NCBI RefSeq assembly: GCF_021155775.2
Contig: NC_060233.1
Location: forward strand, 39,339,077-39,403,076
Length of the DNA: 64,000 nucleotides
Reading direction: 5' to 3'
Source of the DNA: Neodiprion pinetum
Taxonomy: Eukaryota > Arthropoda > Insecta > Hymenoptera > Diprionidae
The position numbers were made by a program, and so were the translations under genes. This document shows, piece by piece, positions 49,067-60,822 of this stretch. The notes under the pieces are model-generated. The model ran no database searches and was not told the origin of the DNA. It saw only the letters and a list, made by a program, of their open reading frames with translations. Position 1 is the first letter of the stretch. Each line of letters begins with the position of its first letter.

Positions 49067-51681
49067 TCAAACCCTGTTGGAGTATTGGGTATCAGCCGAA
49101 GTCTTAAAATATCCAGGATTCAAGTAGCATTTTTTTGTGAATCCGTACATAGCAGTATTTGGCGTTTGCACTTCTTTACCAGCAGCATGCATGTAGCCAA
49201 GTCTTTCGTCAGTCTGCGAAGAAAAAATAATTAATTAGAATGGAGTCTGTAGTTCGAGCAGCTACTGAAATTCCGTTGCTAGCATAGGGCAATTATTGTC
49301 CACTATGCATGTCAATGTACATGGGAATAATACAAGTACGAGTCAAGAAAGGCAGTGTTAGTCAGTTACAAGAGTGGAGGAATTAGTATTCCTGTTACCA
49401 GGTTTGTCCAATACTTTAGCAGAAGTTACGTGCATACTGTACATAGTTTCAAGTGTCTGACTATTACTGCCTGGTGAGTGCATTTTTCGAACATTACTGT
49501 ACCTCATACTTGGCGCACTAGCTTGTGTCTCTTAGGACAGTCTTAATATCGAACAGATATAACTAGAAATGAAGAAATTCAGCAACACCTACTATTTGAA
49601 ACAATCTGAGCAAGTCTGTATCATGGGCATGGTTCATCACGACTTCACAAAAGGCCTGGATGAACCAGCTTCCATTTAGCGTATCCCGGTAAGACGCAAA
49701 GCCAGGCAAAGTAGAAAAAGCAACAAGCATATCCGAATATTCTCGGGATCCTATCGGTTGTGCAGATGGATTTTCTGGTGTCATCTGACTCGTATCTATT
49801 TCATGTCTGCTGATGCCTACTTCGTCCGATTCCACCATGCGCTGTTCTTTTTGCCCCCTGAAAAATATTGATTGTGAGTACAAGAAAATCATATTTCATT
49901 TATACATGGATAAGAAGTATGTCACTGTTCCTTGAACATTGCTTGTAAAAAATCTAAGCATGATTGTATTATAACCATTAGTTAATTAAGTATTATTTAA
50001 AGTAATAGAATCATTTTCAAGTAAAATAAATACCTGCAAGTCTGAAAAATGAAAATTTTTGGTTTTTTAGACATGTTTGGACATGCTCGTGTAGTGAAAA
50101 ATTCAAAAATCTCAAATGCAGTTATCATTTTATTGTCTGTTCCGCATACTACACTTTCCGAACGATGGTCTTCGACATGTTCATTACCGTGGCTCATAAT
50201 TATAAGAAACATTGAATGAACATGACGTAAGTCCGGTCTCATGGCGAATGCTGAAAGTTCTTCTAGCATTTTCTGCAATTTTATTGTTTAATTCAAAACA
50301 TGAATGGGAAAAATTATGCAGTAAAAAATATAAGATTTCAGAGATAAAAAGAATGAAGTCTTTAAATGAATGTCCTTAATAAATACTCCATGGCGTAATC
50401 AGTAACATAATCACTTTGATTAAGGTTGAAGTTCTTAATGTTATTCTACGAGTTTACATTGAATCATTCTTGGTCAAGTACGAACTATTTTATTCAGCCA
50501 CATTTTCATTTAATCACGTCTTTACTACCCATTCTTACTACAAATATCAAATATGTACTAATCTGATAATGTTAGTAACTTACCTCTCGTGTCAAGTTTT
50601 GCCGAACTATAACTTGAAAACCCATTTGTTCAAACAATTCTTTTAAATTGTCCTCGTCGTGTTTGGCAGCAGCCCTTTCCTTGGCTCCTTCAGTGAACAA
50701 TATGTTATTGATAATCAAGACCAAGCCACGAGGGTTACTAAACATGGCATAATTCAAAATATTATTATTCTTTGTCTCCGTTAACTTAGTTGATTTCTTC
50801 ACACGAATTCTTAGAGGTTCTTCGACATGTTGAAGCTTCCTATAATAGTCATCTTCCCTATGCCAGTAGAGAAAATGGAAATAATTATGTATAATATCAT
50901 AAGGGTAATGTTTTTCCTGATACATTTCATATACTCCACTCCTTAGTCCAAGTTGTACTTACTCAAAAAATTCGTTTCGGATTACTTGGTTATTCAGAGG
51001 GTCAACAATATTCCTATTAATTTCGGGAATTGTTTCTTCACTTTTATTGTCAACTTCATTTGGTTTTAGTAAATTTGCTAAATCATTGCGATTCACTTCT
51101 CGTAAACATTGAACAAAACTGTCGAATGCTCTAGGACCACGTGACTCTATAGTCAAATATATTTCGCGATTATTATCCATGTCATCCAAGCGTTTCTAAG
51201 CATTAGAAATACACAGAAATAATACATTTAACAAGTAGACAAATCATAGACTAAGGGCGTGTTCGGAAATTGACTGAAAGTACTGTCAGTACTGAAAATG
51301 GTATAGTCCAAGTGACGTATACTGTAGATTTTCAGTATAAATGTAAATGGAACGAGATACATGGAAACGTTTCTACAGATGAATCATTCAAGCAAAAAAT
51401 AAAAACATATTTCAGTGCTTTCTCTCAGAAAATACATGGTGTAATTGGAAACAAAAGAGAGAGAAGTGAATAATACACAGGGTAAAATTATTAATGTGAT
51501 ATGCAAAGGAGAATAGCATACGTATCTTGTGTCGCATTCTTACCTGCCACTTCTGAATCTTTTTATAGTTTTCGCCATAAATTTTGTGTTGCAGTAGCAA
51601 TGGAAATATTTCACGCCAATCTATTTCCTCAACTAGTTTGCCCAAATTTTTTCTTAATTTTTTACGGTCCTCTTCGTTCAT
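49067..51681 (-). CDS. Dronc: CARD-containing initiator caspase (Dronc/caspase-2/9 type)
   Basis: Cysteine protease that starts apoptosis after recruitment by an Apaf-1/Dark apoptosome. Six exons in phase: 51681-51544, 51195-50963, 50857-50584, 50272-50034, 49857-49593, 49213-49067; 431 aa. Residues about 1-90 form a CARD (NEEDRKKLRKNLGKLVEEID; FPLLLQHKIYGENYKKIQ; FDSFVQCLREVNRNDLANLL). The protease domain shows SNPRGLVLIINN, the catalytic His in IIMSHGNEH, the catalytic Cys in IFIFQTCRG, and SREYSDMLVAFSTLPGFASY with GSWFIQAF for substrate binding. HEIDTS near residue 300 could be the interdomain cleavage site. The pentapeptide is QTCRG instead of the usual QACRG. The third-exon acceptor (GGCATAG at 50858) was chosen because reading on from exon 2 gives an immediate TAA. 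The first ATG is 24 nt from an inverted-repeat element. Confidence 0.9.
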
Positions 51682-51703
51682 TGCGAAAAGAAATGTTTGT
51701 AAC

Positions 51704-52935
51704 ACCAGAGATGAGTAGGGAGATCTCCAACGCTCGGCTTTTCGTGATACCAGCTAGGTTAGAGCGTCGACGTGACACCCAGGAGGCCACGCACCGAAGG
51801 TGGCCCAGAATCGTGTATATGTAGATATACTCGGTCGCTCGAGCAAGTGGTTGCCAATCGCATCCTTATCCCCGCTCGCACAGATGTTTCCAGGAATGCA
51901 AGAATTGGGATAAAATCAGTGTGAATTTTTTCAGAATTTTAAAAGAAGCTTTTGCGGAATTGGTTTTACAATTTTTTTCTGTTTCAGTGGTGGCTAAAGA
52001 AATCTGCAAAAAATTCCGACACTGTTTCAAGTCGATTGAAACCGTGGTTGCAACATCATACTAAAGAATTATCAAAATCGAAGAGGGTGAGGTACATGGG
52101 TTGCAAATTTGACGCGGAATGCCCCATATACAATGTATATCTATTAAGATGGTCGTTAAACGGATTTTTTACGTTAATGGCTTCGAATATAAAAAAACAT
52201 CTCTAATTTTTTCAGATTTTTATTTCGAGCTCTTAGTGGCCTTATGTGATTTTCTTTTTAATTAGAAAAAAAGGTAATTTTATGATTTCCGGAATCTCGC
52301 CTATTGACAGTGGTCTCAGATAGGAAATATCCTCAGGATTAGGGAAAAAATAATTAAAGAAATCCCACCCACACCACAGCTACGTCCGTGATCGCGCGTT
52401 TGCTCGGTATGTTTATGGAGCTTGCTTGGAATTCGCTGATGGTTCTCTGGAAGATTCAGTTCGAGAAAAAAAAAATTTCCTCCAACCACTTGCCCATTGC
52501 ACATTTTGCATAAATGTTATCGAGCTGGCTTCGTATATTTTTCCATAGACTGCGTGTACAAATATTCGAGAACACCAGGCGTCAAATATTTTCATATCAA
52601 TAAAAAAATAATATTTATTAAAAAAAAAAAAAAGTATTCGGGCTGGGAATGGTTAATTATTTTGGTTCAAAATTTATCAAATCTGGAGATACTTTTATTC
52701 GCTGACATTCATAATTGAAACAAAAAAATCCCAATTCTTGCATTCCTGGAAACATCTGTGCGAGCGGGGATAAGGATGCGATTGGCAACCACTTGTTCGA
52801 GCGACCGAGTATATGTATATATACACGATTGTGGGCCACCTTCGGTGCGTGGCCGCCTAGGTGTCACGTCGACGCTCCAACCTAGCTGGTATCACGAAAA
52901 GCCGAGCGTTGGAGATCTCCCTACTCATCTCTGGT
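51704..52935. mobile_element. recent non-autonomous element with ~207-bp terminal inverted repeats
   Basis: Positions 51705-51911 and the reverse complement of 52728-52934 are nearly identical over 207 bp (about ten differences), starting CCAGAGATGAGTAGGGAGAT and ending GAATGCAAGAATTGGGAT. The high identity means insertion was recent. The 0.8-kb interior is AT-rich, has no transposase frame and contains a piece of another repeat family at about 52080-52127. The end may extend to ACCAGAG/CTCTGGT; flanks (GTAAC on the left, TATAC on the right) give no clear target duplication. The left end is 24 bp upstream of the caspase ATG. Confidence 0.85.
52080..52130. repeat. solo terminus of the 46.7-48.3 kb repeat family
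   Basis: TTTGACGCGGAATGCCCCATATA at 52109-52131 matches TTTGACATGGAATGCCCCATATA at 48242-48264. The preceding AATCGAAGAGGGTGAGG corresponds to the CTCTTCGATTTCCCTC box of the left end at 46681. The matching opposite terminus was not found nearby. Confidence 0.6.
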
Positions 52936-54596
52936 TATACCTGCGACATTTTACGCAAATGTAAGAACGGTAGATTTTTCTTTGTTTGAGTTGAACCGGT
53001 GAATGATAATCTGGTGGTGAGATCGTATCTCGACAACAATTCAGAACACCGCGTTCGTAGATTATTGTAATCAAACAGCTTGACAACAATAGACGTTAAT
53101 AATGATTAAATCCAACGAAATATATCTATGTATATCAATATATACCTTTCTGTGACGTAACAGGTGCGTGCAGGTGACACGACGAGCTCCAAGTTCACTC
53201 ACCGACGGTCATTGGCAACCTCGCATAATTCAGATCTTTCTTTTCCCCTTCTTAATTAGAGATCATCTCGGAGATTGAACCTGATTGAAGATGCTGAGAG
53301 ATATGCATCGAGAAAGTGGGAGGTTAAACGGAAAGATTAAGTCCAGCGGTGTAGCTTCCGCAAACCGTGCTTAAAAAATGAGTCAAAGGTCAGATTGCTA
53401 AAAGATTTAGATCGAAATTTGACTACTGTTGGCACACATGTCAGTGAGCGACTTGTTTGCAATCGCCTGTTCTTTCGTTGATGGCTTGTAGTCACCTTTA
53501 GTGGTGTGTGCTTATTGTGGACTTAACGAGTTAGCTCAGTTTATTGTAAGCGTAATGTCAATTCACTAAGTTTCGTCGAGATTAATAAACCAGTACTTGG
53601 AACATTGCGAATCTTGTACGTTGTCAGTTCCGTATTTTCAATCATAATATTCGTTTTTTTCTGACCTTGTTAGGCTAGGTTAGGTTAGGTTCGCTTTTAC
53701 ATCATTCACAATCTCGCCCAAAAACGCATTTCACATTTTGCGACCTATGTGTTGTACAGAACTGCGCAATTGCAAGAACAGTGCGTATCATGAGACAAGC
53801 TCTACAACCTCGATTTTCCCAGCTTTCATCTACATTACTTAAAACTTCTTACCTAATAAAAATTACAAAGCTTATGTAGTATAAATTAACTACATTTAAG
53901 AATCTCTTCAATCAACAAAATTTTTTTCCACAGAGAAAAGCATACTGATGCATCGGAATAAACAGGTTTCAACCTTTTAATAAAACTGAAGTATTTATTT
54001 TTCAAGCAATTTAGTCCAGAATTTTAGCATTCTAGTCTGATTTGTAGCAGCACCATTGACATTCTGTGGTAGCTTTATTTTCTTATTTTTCTTAATGCGT
54101 TAGTATTATTCTTGTTCATCCTATCAAGATTTTATTGCATTGATTTATGTAGTATCTCGTCTCAATATATTGTCGCTATTCTTAGATGGTAGTCCGATTT
54201 TAGTTATATTATCAATTTTTTCACTTAGCACTAATTAGCATTAAGTACGTCTGCATCTCTTACTCAGATTGATCTATGCAATATTCACGCGTTTAAGAAA
54301 CATTTCAATTTGTCGAGTTAGGTTTTTCCTTATTACTGTTTAAAAACGTAGTAATAATTATTGAAACGATGGATACAGACATACATGTGATAATGATTTG
54401 TGCTGAAAAGCAGTAATGGTATATGTATCTAGTACGTGATCCTTTATTAGCCAGTTTATTGTTCTGCTATTTTATTGTTTTCAGTTGTTCCTGCATGCTG
54501 TGTGCACTGCATCTGAAAATCCCGTCTGCTTTGTATATGCACTGTGTTACCCTTACTTTGCTGATTAAATCGTTGTCCAACAAAATATAAGCAAAA
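52936..54596. other. intergenic region upstream of mitofusin
   Basis: No coding exon recognised. It should hold the mitofusin promoter and a 5'-UTR exon: a TATTGTTTTCAG acceptor at about 54485 precedes the ATG-bearing exon. A TAGGT pentamer run lies at 53675-53690. Confidence 0.45.
53670..53692. repeat. short (TTAGG)n-like pentamer run
   Basis: Three to four imperfect TAGGT units. The period and sequence match the insect telomere repeat, but at this length it is a dispersed motif common in hymenopteran genomes rather than a telomere. Confidence 0.6.
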
Positions 54597-57500
54597 ATGG
54601 CTGCTTATATCAATCGTACGATATCCATGATTGGGGGAGATGGTCAGCACCGATCGAACGACCTCAGAACTGATAATTCTCCTCTGCAGATCTTTGTCAA
54701 GGCTAAAAAGAAAATCAACGATATCTTCGTAGAGATAGATGACTACGTTCAAGATGCAGTCGGATTCATGCATTGTAAGTTTTAAATGATCCTTATAAAG
54801 TTTAAGGTTTTCATCGATACTTGTAGACTCAACTCAATCATTCCGCAGCCTTAAGAGATGATCGTGATATCGTTAATACACAAGAAGCAGAAACAATTGA
54901 ATCCTATGTCTATAAAGTACACGCAATACGAGATGTGCTTAAACGAGATCATATGAAAGTTGCTTTTTTCGGAAGGTAAGCATAACATATTACTTTGGTA
55001 AAAATGTCACACTTGCAAAAAAATTTTTTTTCAACCATCCAATCTATAATCATCAACAAAGAGATAATTTACTCCTTAATAGAACCAGCAATGGAAAAAG
55101 TACGGTCATAAATGCAATGTTGCGAGATAAAATATTGCCAAGTGGCATTGGACATACCACAAATTGTTTCCTTCAAGTTGAAGGGTCAGACAACGGTGAA
55201 TCCTACCTGATCACTGAAGGATCTACAGAAAAACAGCCCGTACAATCCGTGGGTCAGCTTGGTCATGCGTTGTGTAAAGAAAAATTGTGTGAAAGTCATT
55301 TGGTACGAATTTTCTGGCCAAGAGAAAAATGTCTACTGTTAAGAGACGATGTGGTATTTGTCGATAGTCCTGGTGTCGACGTAACACCCAATCTCGATGA
55401 GTGGATTGATAAGCATTGTCTGGATGCAGATGTCTTTGTTTTAGTCGCCAATGCAGAATCCACTCTTATGGTCACTGTAAGTTTCTGAAACATGTACTGT
55501 TGTAAAGAAATCAATGTGAATTATCATTTTCTTTTTTCTTTACAATTAGGAAAAAAATTTTTTCCATAAAGTTTCTACGAAGCTGTCCAAGCCCAATATT
55601 TTCATCCTCAACAATCGCTGGGACGCCTCCGCTTCGGAACCAGAATTCTTTGATCAGGTAACTACTTCAACTCCATTAATAATGACGGTAAACCTAACTA
55701 TGTTTCAGTCATGATTCTTGTTACATCGGGTTTGTTGAGATTCATGTCAAACAAAAACATGATAGATACTATATAGGGAAGTTACAACACCATTTTTTAT
55801 TATTGATGTTTTTTTCTAAATTAGTTCTAAATTACCAGGTCCCTAGGTCGTTATTGTTCTTTTTCTTTTGGTTAGTCCCAGTTTTAAAAGGAGTAATGTC
55901 TCATTTTTCCTTCAGCTGGTCAATGAACAAAGGGAGGTAAGCCTTTCATTAATATAAAACTGTAATCACTTGGTAGAAGCTTGCACAATGTTAAATTATT
56001 CACTGACCACAGACAAAAAGAGCATTTTTTCAAATGACGGTTAACGCATGCAAGATACGTGCGATGATTCTCCGATACCCTGTCTGTGTTGTCTCTAGAT
56101 TTTAATTGCTACCGGATCAGACATTTTTCTATTCTTGGTATATTCGTTACATTTGAAAATCCTTATGCTATTAAACTCTGTTCGTGACTTTTTTTATGAG
56201 ACATGTTAATTTTTTTCCAACACTTTCCTACGCGAAAAATGAGACGAATTTGGTCACATCATTTATATTTTTACAAATTGTAACGATTTTTCAGTTTTTT
56301 GTTCCCAGAATTTATTTTCACAGCTGCATTGCATTCCTGTATGATTTTTCGCACCATTGCAGTAATGATTCACTACTCAGCAAACTACGGTTATAATTCC
56401 CAATAAATTACTGCTTCAGATGTAATCAAATTAAATTCTATTTTATTTCTCAAAAGAGTTCTACTGATGTAGCCATTTACTTACACATTTTCAGGAACTT
56501 TCTTATCAGAATTTTTCTTATCTGATTTGTGTCATCATCTTATACCTCAGATATTAATATTTAAACTGTCGCCATGTTCACATAATTGTTTTGTACAGGT
56601 CAGGGCACAACATCAAGAACGAGCTGTCGATTTCCTTTCCAAAGAACTGAAGGTTTATACACCCAAGGATGCCGAGGAAAGAGTTTTCTTTATATCTGCT
56701 AAAGAAACACTTCAAGCGCGACTACAAGAACAAAGAGGTCAACCTGCTCATAGTAAGTTCTTTACTAATAAACATAAGTTGTTCTAAGTTAGTGCAATTT
56801 CATATACCAAATAGTCAATGAAAAATCACAGATGGAGCACTGGCGGATGGTTTCCAAAATCGTTATTTCGAATTTCAAGACTTTGAACGTAAGTTTGAGG
56901 AATGCATTTCAAAATCGGCGGTGAAGACTAAATTTGAGCAACATTCCCAACGAGGAAAACATATTGCAATGTGAGTTATCATCATTTTCACTCGTTTTTT
57001 TTTTTTTTTTTTCATAGAAAATTTGTTGAGTTACAAGAAAGTGACAGTAAAGTATAGCCCCAAAGATGGAAAGAACACTAAACTCGGCATATAACTTGAA
57101 ATGACCTTCATTTCAGGGAAATTCGATCGACACTAGATGAGATACTTGAACGAACACAAAAGATGCGTTCTTCACAGTTGACCGTGAAGAAAGAAGTACA
57201 TGACAAATTGAACTTCACAGAACAACAACTAATGCTGCTTACCCAGGAAATGAAAGACAAGATTCACCGTATGGTTGAAGACGTTGAGCAAAGAGTTTCG
57301 AAAGCTTTGAATGAAGAAATTAGAAGATTGGCTGTACTAGTAGATGAGTTTAGCGTTCCATTTCACCCAGAACCTTTAGTGCTAAATGTTTATAAAAGAG
57401 AACTTCACAGTCACGTTGAAAATGGATTAGGTTAGTCTTCGTCTCCATTTTTACTTAAGCCTCATGTTTTTCAGTGTAAAGTGCCATACAATATCGACTG

Positions 57501-58775
57501 ACTTTGAAATATCATTTGTAATTGCAGGATCAAATCTACGTGCAAGACTCAGCACTGCGTTAGCATTGAATATCGAAAATTCTCAACGTGAGATGACCGA
57601 GCGTATGGCTAGTTTACTACCAGATAATAAAAAGCAATTGTCGATTAATATTTTACCGAGACGAGAGCCATTTGAAATTTTGTATCGCTTGAATTGTGAC
57701 AATCTTTGCGCGGATTTCCACGAGGATTTAGAGTTTAGATTCTCTTGGGGAATCACTGCTTTGATCAATAGATTTGCAGGAAAACAAGGACACAAACTAG
57801 CGATTTCTAATCATCCTCAAGCAGTGAGTCAAAGACACTTTCTTCTACACGCCGTCTGAGCTATGGTGTATTACATTATAATGTTGAAAACTTTTATTCT
57901 GATTTTCAATAGATACCTCAACTGATGTCCCCTACAGATAGTATAGATTCGGTGAAATTTGTAACAAGTCCAACTTGCATCCCTTCAAGAGGCGATGACT
58001 GGTCATTGGCAACTCGTGTCGCAATTGCCTCAATAACATCTCAGGGCACTATGGGAGGGTTACTCGTTGCTGGCTTTGTAAGTGTTGAATGACCACGGTG
58101 ATTTTTTAACTATATTTCAGAGTACTCTGTATTTTGAATTGACATAATAAATGCTATTCCAGATGTTGAAAACAGTTGGGTGGAGGCTCATAGCCGTAAC
58201 TGGTGCTGTTTATGGAGCATTGTACCTATACGAAAGGTTAACATGGACAAAAAAAGCTAAAGAAAAAACATTCAAGCAACAATATGTAAACCACGCAACT
58301 AAAAAGCTAAGATTAATTGTTGACTTAACATCTGCCAACTGTAGTCACCAAGTACAACAGTAAGTTCTTTCTTTCACTTATTTATGTCAACTGGATAATT
58401 TCCAGGATGAACATCAATTTATAGTGTACTCAGCATATTGATTTCTGATTCTTCTGGTTGTACATTTTTCATTTCAGAATAGTCAAAGTCAAACGTACCA
58501 AATGTAGTATAATAGCAAATAATTTTTTACGGAAATACAAATTCTAAAGAATTGTTTTATTACTGTGCAGAGAGTTATCGAGTACATTCGCTCGTCTGTG
58601 TCATTTGGTGGATGAGGCGACGTCCGAAATGGACGTGGAACTTAAAACGATTGCAACTACTCTTCGTACTCTGGAGGAAGCAGCAACTAACGCAAAGGTC
58701 CTCCGTAACAAAGCCAATTATCTAGCTAATGAACTTGATTTATTTGATGCAGCCTATTTAAAGTCATTGAATTGA
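54597..58775 (+). CDS. Marf: mitofusin (mitochondrial outer-membrane fusion GTPase)
   Basis: Dynamin-family GTPase that tethers and fuses mitochondrial outer membranes. Eleven constitutive exons in phase: 54597-54774, 54849-54975, 55083-55476, 55550-55657, 56599-56752, 56832-56970, 57117-57430, 57528-57823, 57913-58077, 58163-58359, 58571-58775; 758 aa, normal for the family. An optional 21-nt exon lies at 55916-55936. GTPase motifs: G1 GRTSNGKST, G2 threonine in GIGHTTNCF, G3 DSPGVD, G4 NNRWD. Then HR1 (coiled coil around NFTEQQLMLLTQEMKDKIHR), paired membrane segments across the exon 9/10 junction (GTMGGLLVAGFMLKTVGWRL and AVTGAVYGALYLYERL), and C-terminal HR2 ending AAYLKSLN. Most insects have this single mitofusin (Marf); a second, testis-type fzo cannot be excluded but the broad match favours Marf. 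Confidence 0.95.
55916..55936 (+). CDS. Marf: candidate 21-nt cassette microexon of mitofusin
   Basis: CTGGTCAATGAACAAAGGGA plus a final G encodes LVNEQRE. It is bounded by a strong TTTTTCCTTCAG acceptor and a GAG|GTAAGC donor. Length and phase 0 on both sides allow in-frame inclusion between EPEFFDQ and VRAQHQERA, just after the GTPase core. Mitofusins I can recall have no insertion there, so it would be an isoform-specific insert. Confidence 0.5.
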
Positions 58776-60585
58776 AAAAAAGTTTGCAAAAAAATCAATG
58801 AGGCTGCTAAAGTATTCGATGACTTCCTTGATCTTAGAAATCTATCAATAAGCAGCTGGAAGGATGAGTTTTTTATATATACTTAATTCAGTATGACAAT
58901 TATACTCTCATATCTTTATACCATTTTTAGAACAATGATTAAATCAATGAATTTTGCTTTATTTAGAATTTTATACACAAACAAACGTATACGAAAGTTG
59001 TTATACAATAATTCATACCTGACAACGTCAACTTTTATCTAACATATATATCTAACGTATGTTGCTAGATTTTCAATAGTTACCGCAATACGATATTAAT
59101 CACTTGGGAGTGTTCAATTACGCACATATAAACAAATTACAATTGTAGGTAAGCGTCATATTGAAGTCTGTATATACATAAATTCATTGGAAGTTTGAAT
59201 ACCGTAAGTGGAATGTTATATCTAGTCTCAGAACCTTGAAGGTCAACTAATCAATACCGATTTTATCAATCACATTCTTGAACTAATCGAGTGTATAAAA
59301 TTGTGATTACCCTTGTGATTACATCCCAATTCTGCGAGTACCATAAAATTGTGTGCAAGCTGATTTTCTCAGATCTTACGCATCTTAAACATTGCATTGA
59401 TCTTTCTCACGATTTTAAATTAGGGGAACTTCAATAGCTGGCATACTTTGAAAGTTTTCTCTAGTTCATTATTATAATATAAGAATAGATACAACTGCAA
59501 AGAACTTCAAGAAATGAGGATATAGCTTTGCATGAACAATGTATAGACCCTTTTTCTATTTCAAAACCTAAGAAGTACGTAAACGCGACAGAGAGTACCT
59601 AGCTTAATCTAATACATCCCCACAGCAAGCTTCCATTTTGCAAAAGAAGTGAGTTCATGCTGTCTTTAGGTATAATTTCGTATCCTTATTTGGACCGAGT
59701 CACTTCGTATGTATAGAATTGAATAACTAAAGAAAATTATTAAAATTAGCGCAAGATTGTGATTGATATGTATGTTAATATTTTTTTTTTGATAATCATT
59801 CAAATCCTAGATCTATTGTAAAGAAAGAACTATACTTATATACTGAAAAATTATGATAGCAATCTATTATCGAAGAATCAATATCATTGTCCAATACTTT
59901 GTTGAATTCAACTAGGTAATTAAATTTCATTGGACGAGTGTTAAATGTATGTTAGAATCGTATTAATAAACAGTTGATTATTGCATACCAGACTCCTATC
60001 AACCATACTATTGTCAACTCTGTGTACATATGTTGGATTCCGAACATCCATCCTGAACGTTCCCGATTTGTCGAGTTGTCAGAATCCAACGACCTAGGTT
60101 CACGAAGAATACAAAAACTATCCTCAATACCAACAAGAGTCAGCGACATTATCAATCAGCAAATGTCGTATACTTACAAATTACATCAAATCCCGCATAT
60201 GCTTCATAAGATTTATAGTAGAAATGATATTGTATGTAGTACAAATAAACTGAAAGTAGTTCAAGGAGATCAAATTCGTATTATGCATGTATTTTTTCTT
60301 TTAAGTTTAATGATTGATAACGATTCAATCGCAAGACTTCTCTGAGAAGAGTTAATGAAATCTTTTGCGTAAATTTTTTATTCTACACTCATTGAAGCCA
60401 TTGGCTTGGATTTGAATGGACACAATTTATTGGCGAGATATACAATATGGTATTACAGGGTTTTATTAATTGAAATTTGGAAGTTCGACATCTAGTACAA
60501 CAATTAATATAAGAGTTTGGTAGATGTAACAATGGTGAACAATTCGACGCATTGTTACTATGCAAGTCAAAAGTTGGTTGGCGCC
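58776..60585. other. intergenic region
   Basis: Mitofusin 3' UTR and AT-rich DNA. One open frame of 123 codons (59974-60345, plus) has no splice, domain or polyadenylation support and was left out as a gene. Confidence 0.45.
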
Positions 60586-60822
60586 GGGGGGGGGGGGGTT
60601 CCTTTCCGAAAAATTAAAAGTGGTGGGGGTAAAAATAGTAAAAGTGGAGGGGATGAACCGTAAAGTTGCCAAGACTGGAGGCGAAGCGGCGAGCACCGAA
60701 AGAGAAGTGATCGCACGCCGAGCACGGATCTACGCGTTTATGTCGCATTTTCGCGAATTTTTGCATATTATTCGCGCTCTCAGTGAGTGATCAGTGTTCA
60801 AATAGTTAATTAACATACGAAA
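60586..60822 (+). promoter_or_regulatory. probable promoter / 5' UTR of the Mi-2 gene with a G13 run
   Basis: A run of thirteen G (60586-60598) starts a GC-richer block reaching to the ATG at 60823. The open frame at 60560-60790 is likely by-product of that composition. No TATA box was identified. Confidence 0.4.

Noticed and set aside
50572..50925. Caspase exon extended upstream to begin MYQEKHYPYDII
   Set aside because: Joining it to the CARD exon would need an intron of about 25 nt; the acceptor at 50858 gives a 105-nt intron and a clean frame.
51682..51705. Caspase start at a GTG codon upstream of the ATG at 51681
   Set aside because: A GTG start is unlikely in an insect gene, and this segment reaches the inverted-repeat element.
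53670..53692. Telomere repeat array
   Set aside because: Only three to four pentamers; genes lie on both sides.
59974..60345. 123-codon plus-strand open frame
   Set aside because: No recognisable domain, no nearby splice or polyadenylation signal; treated as chance, though RNA evidence could revive it.
60560..60790. 76-codon plus-strand frame upstream of Mi-2
   Set aside because: Composition-driven frame over a G13 run in the likely 5' UTR; the acidic MASEEEVDETFA start fits Mi-2 better and splices in phase.
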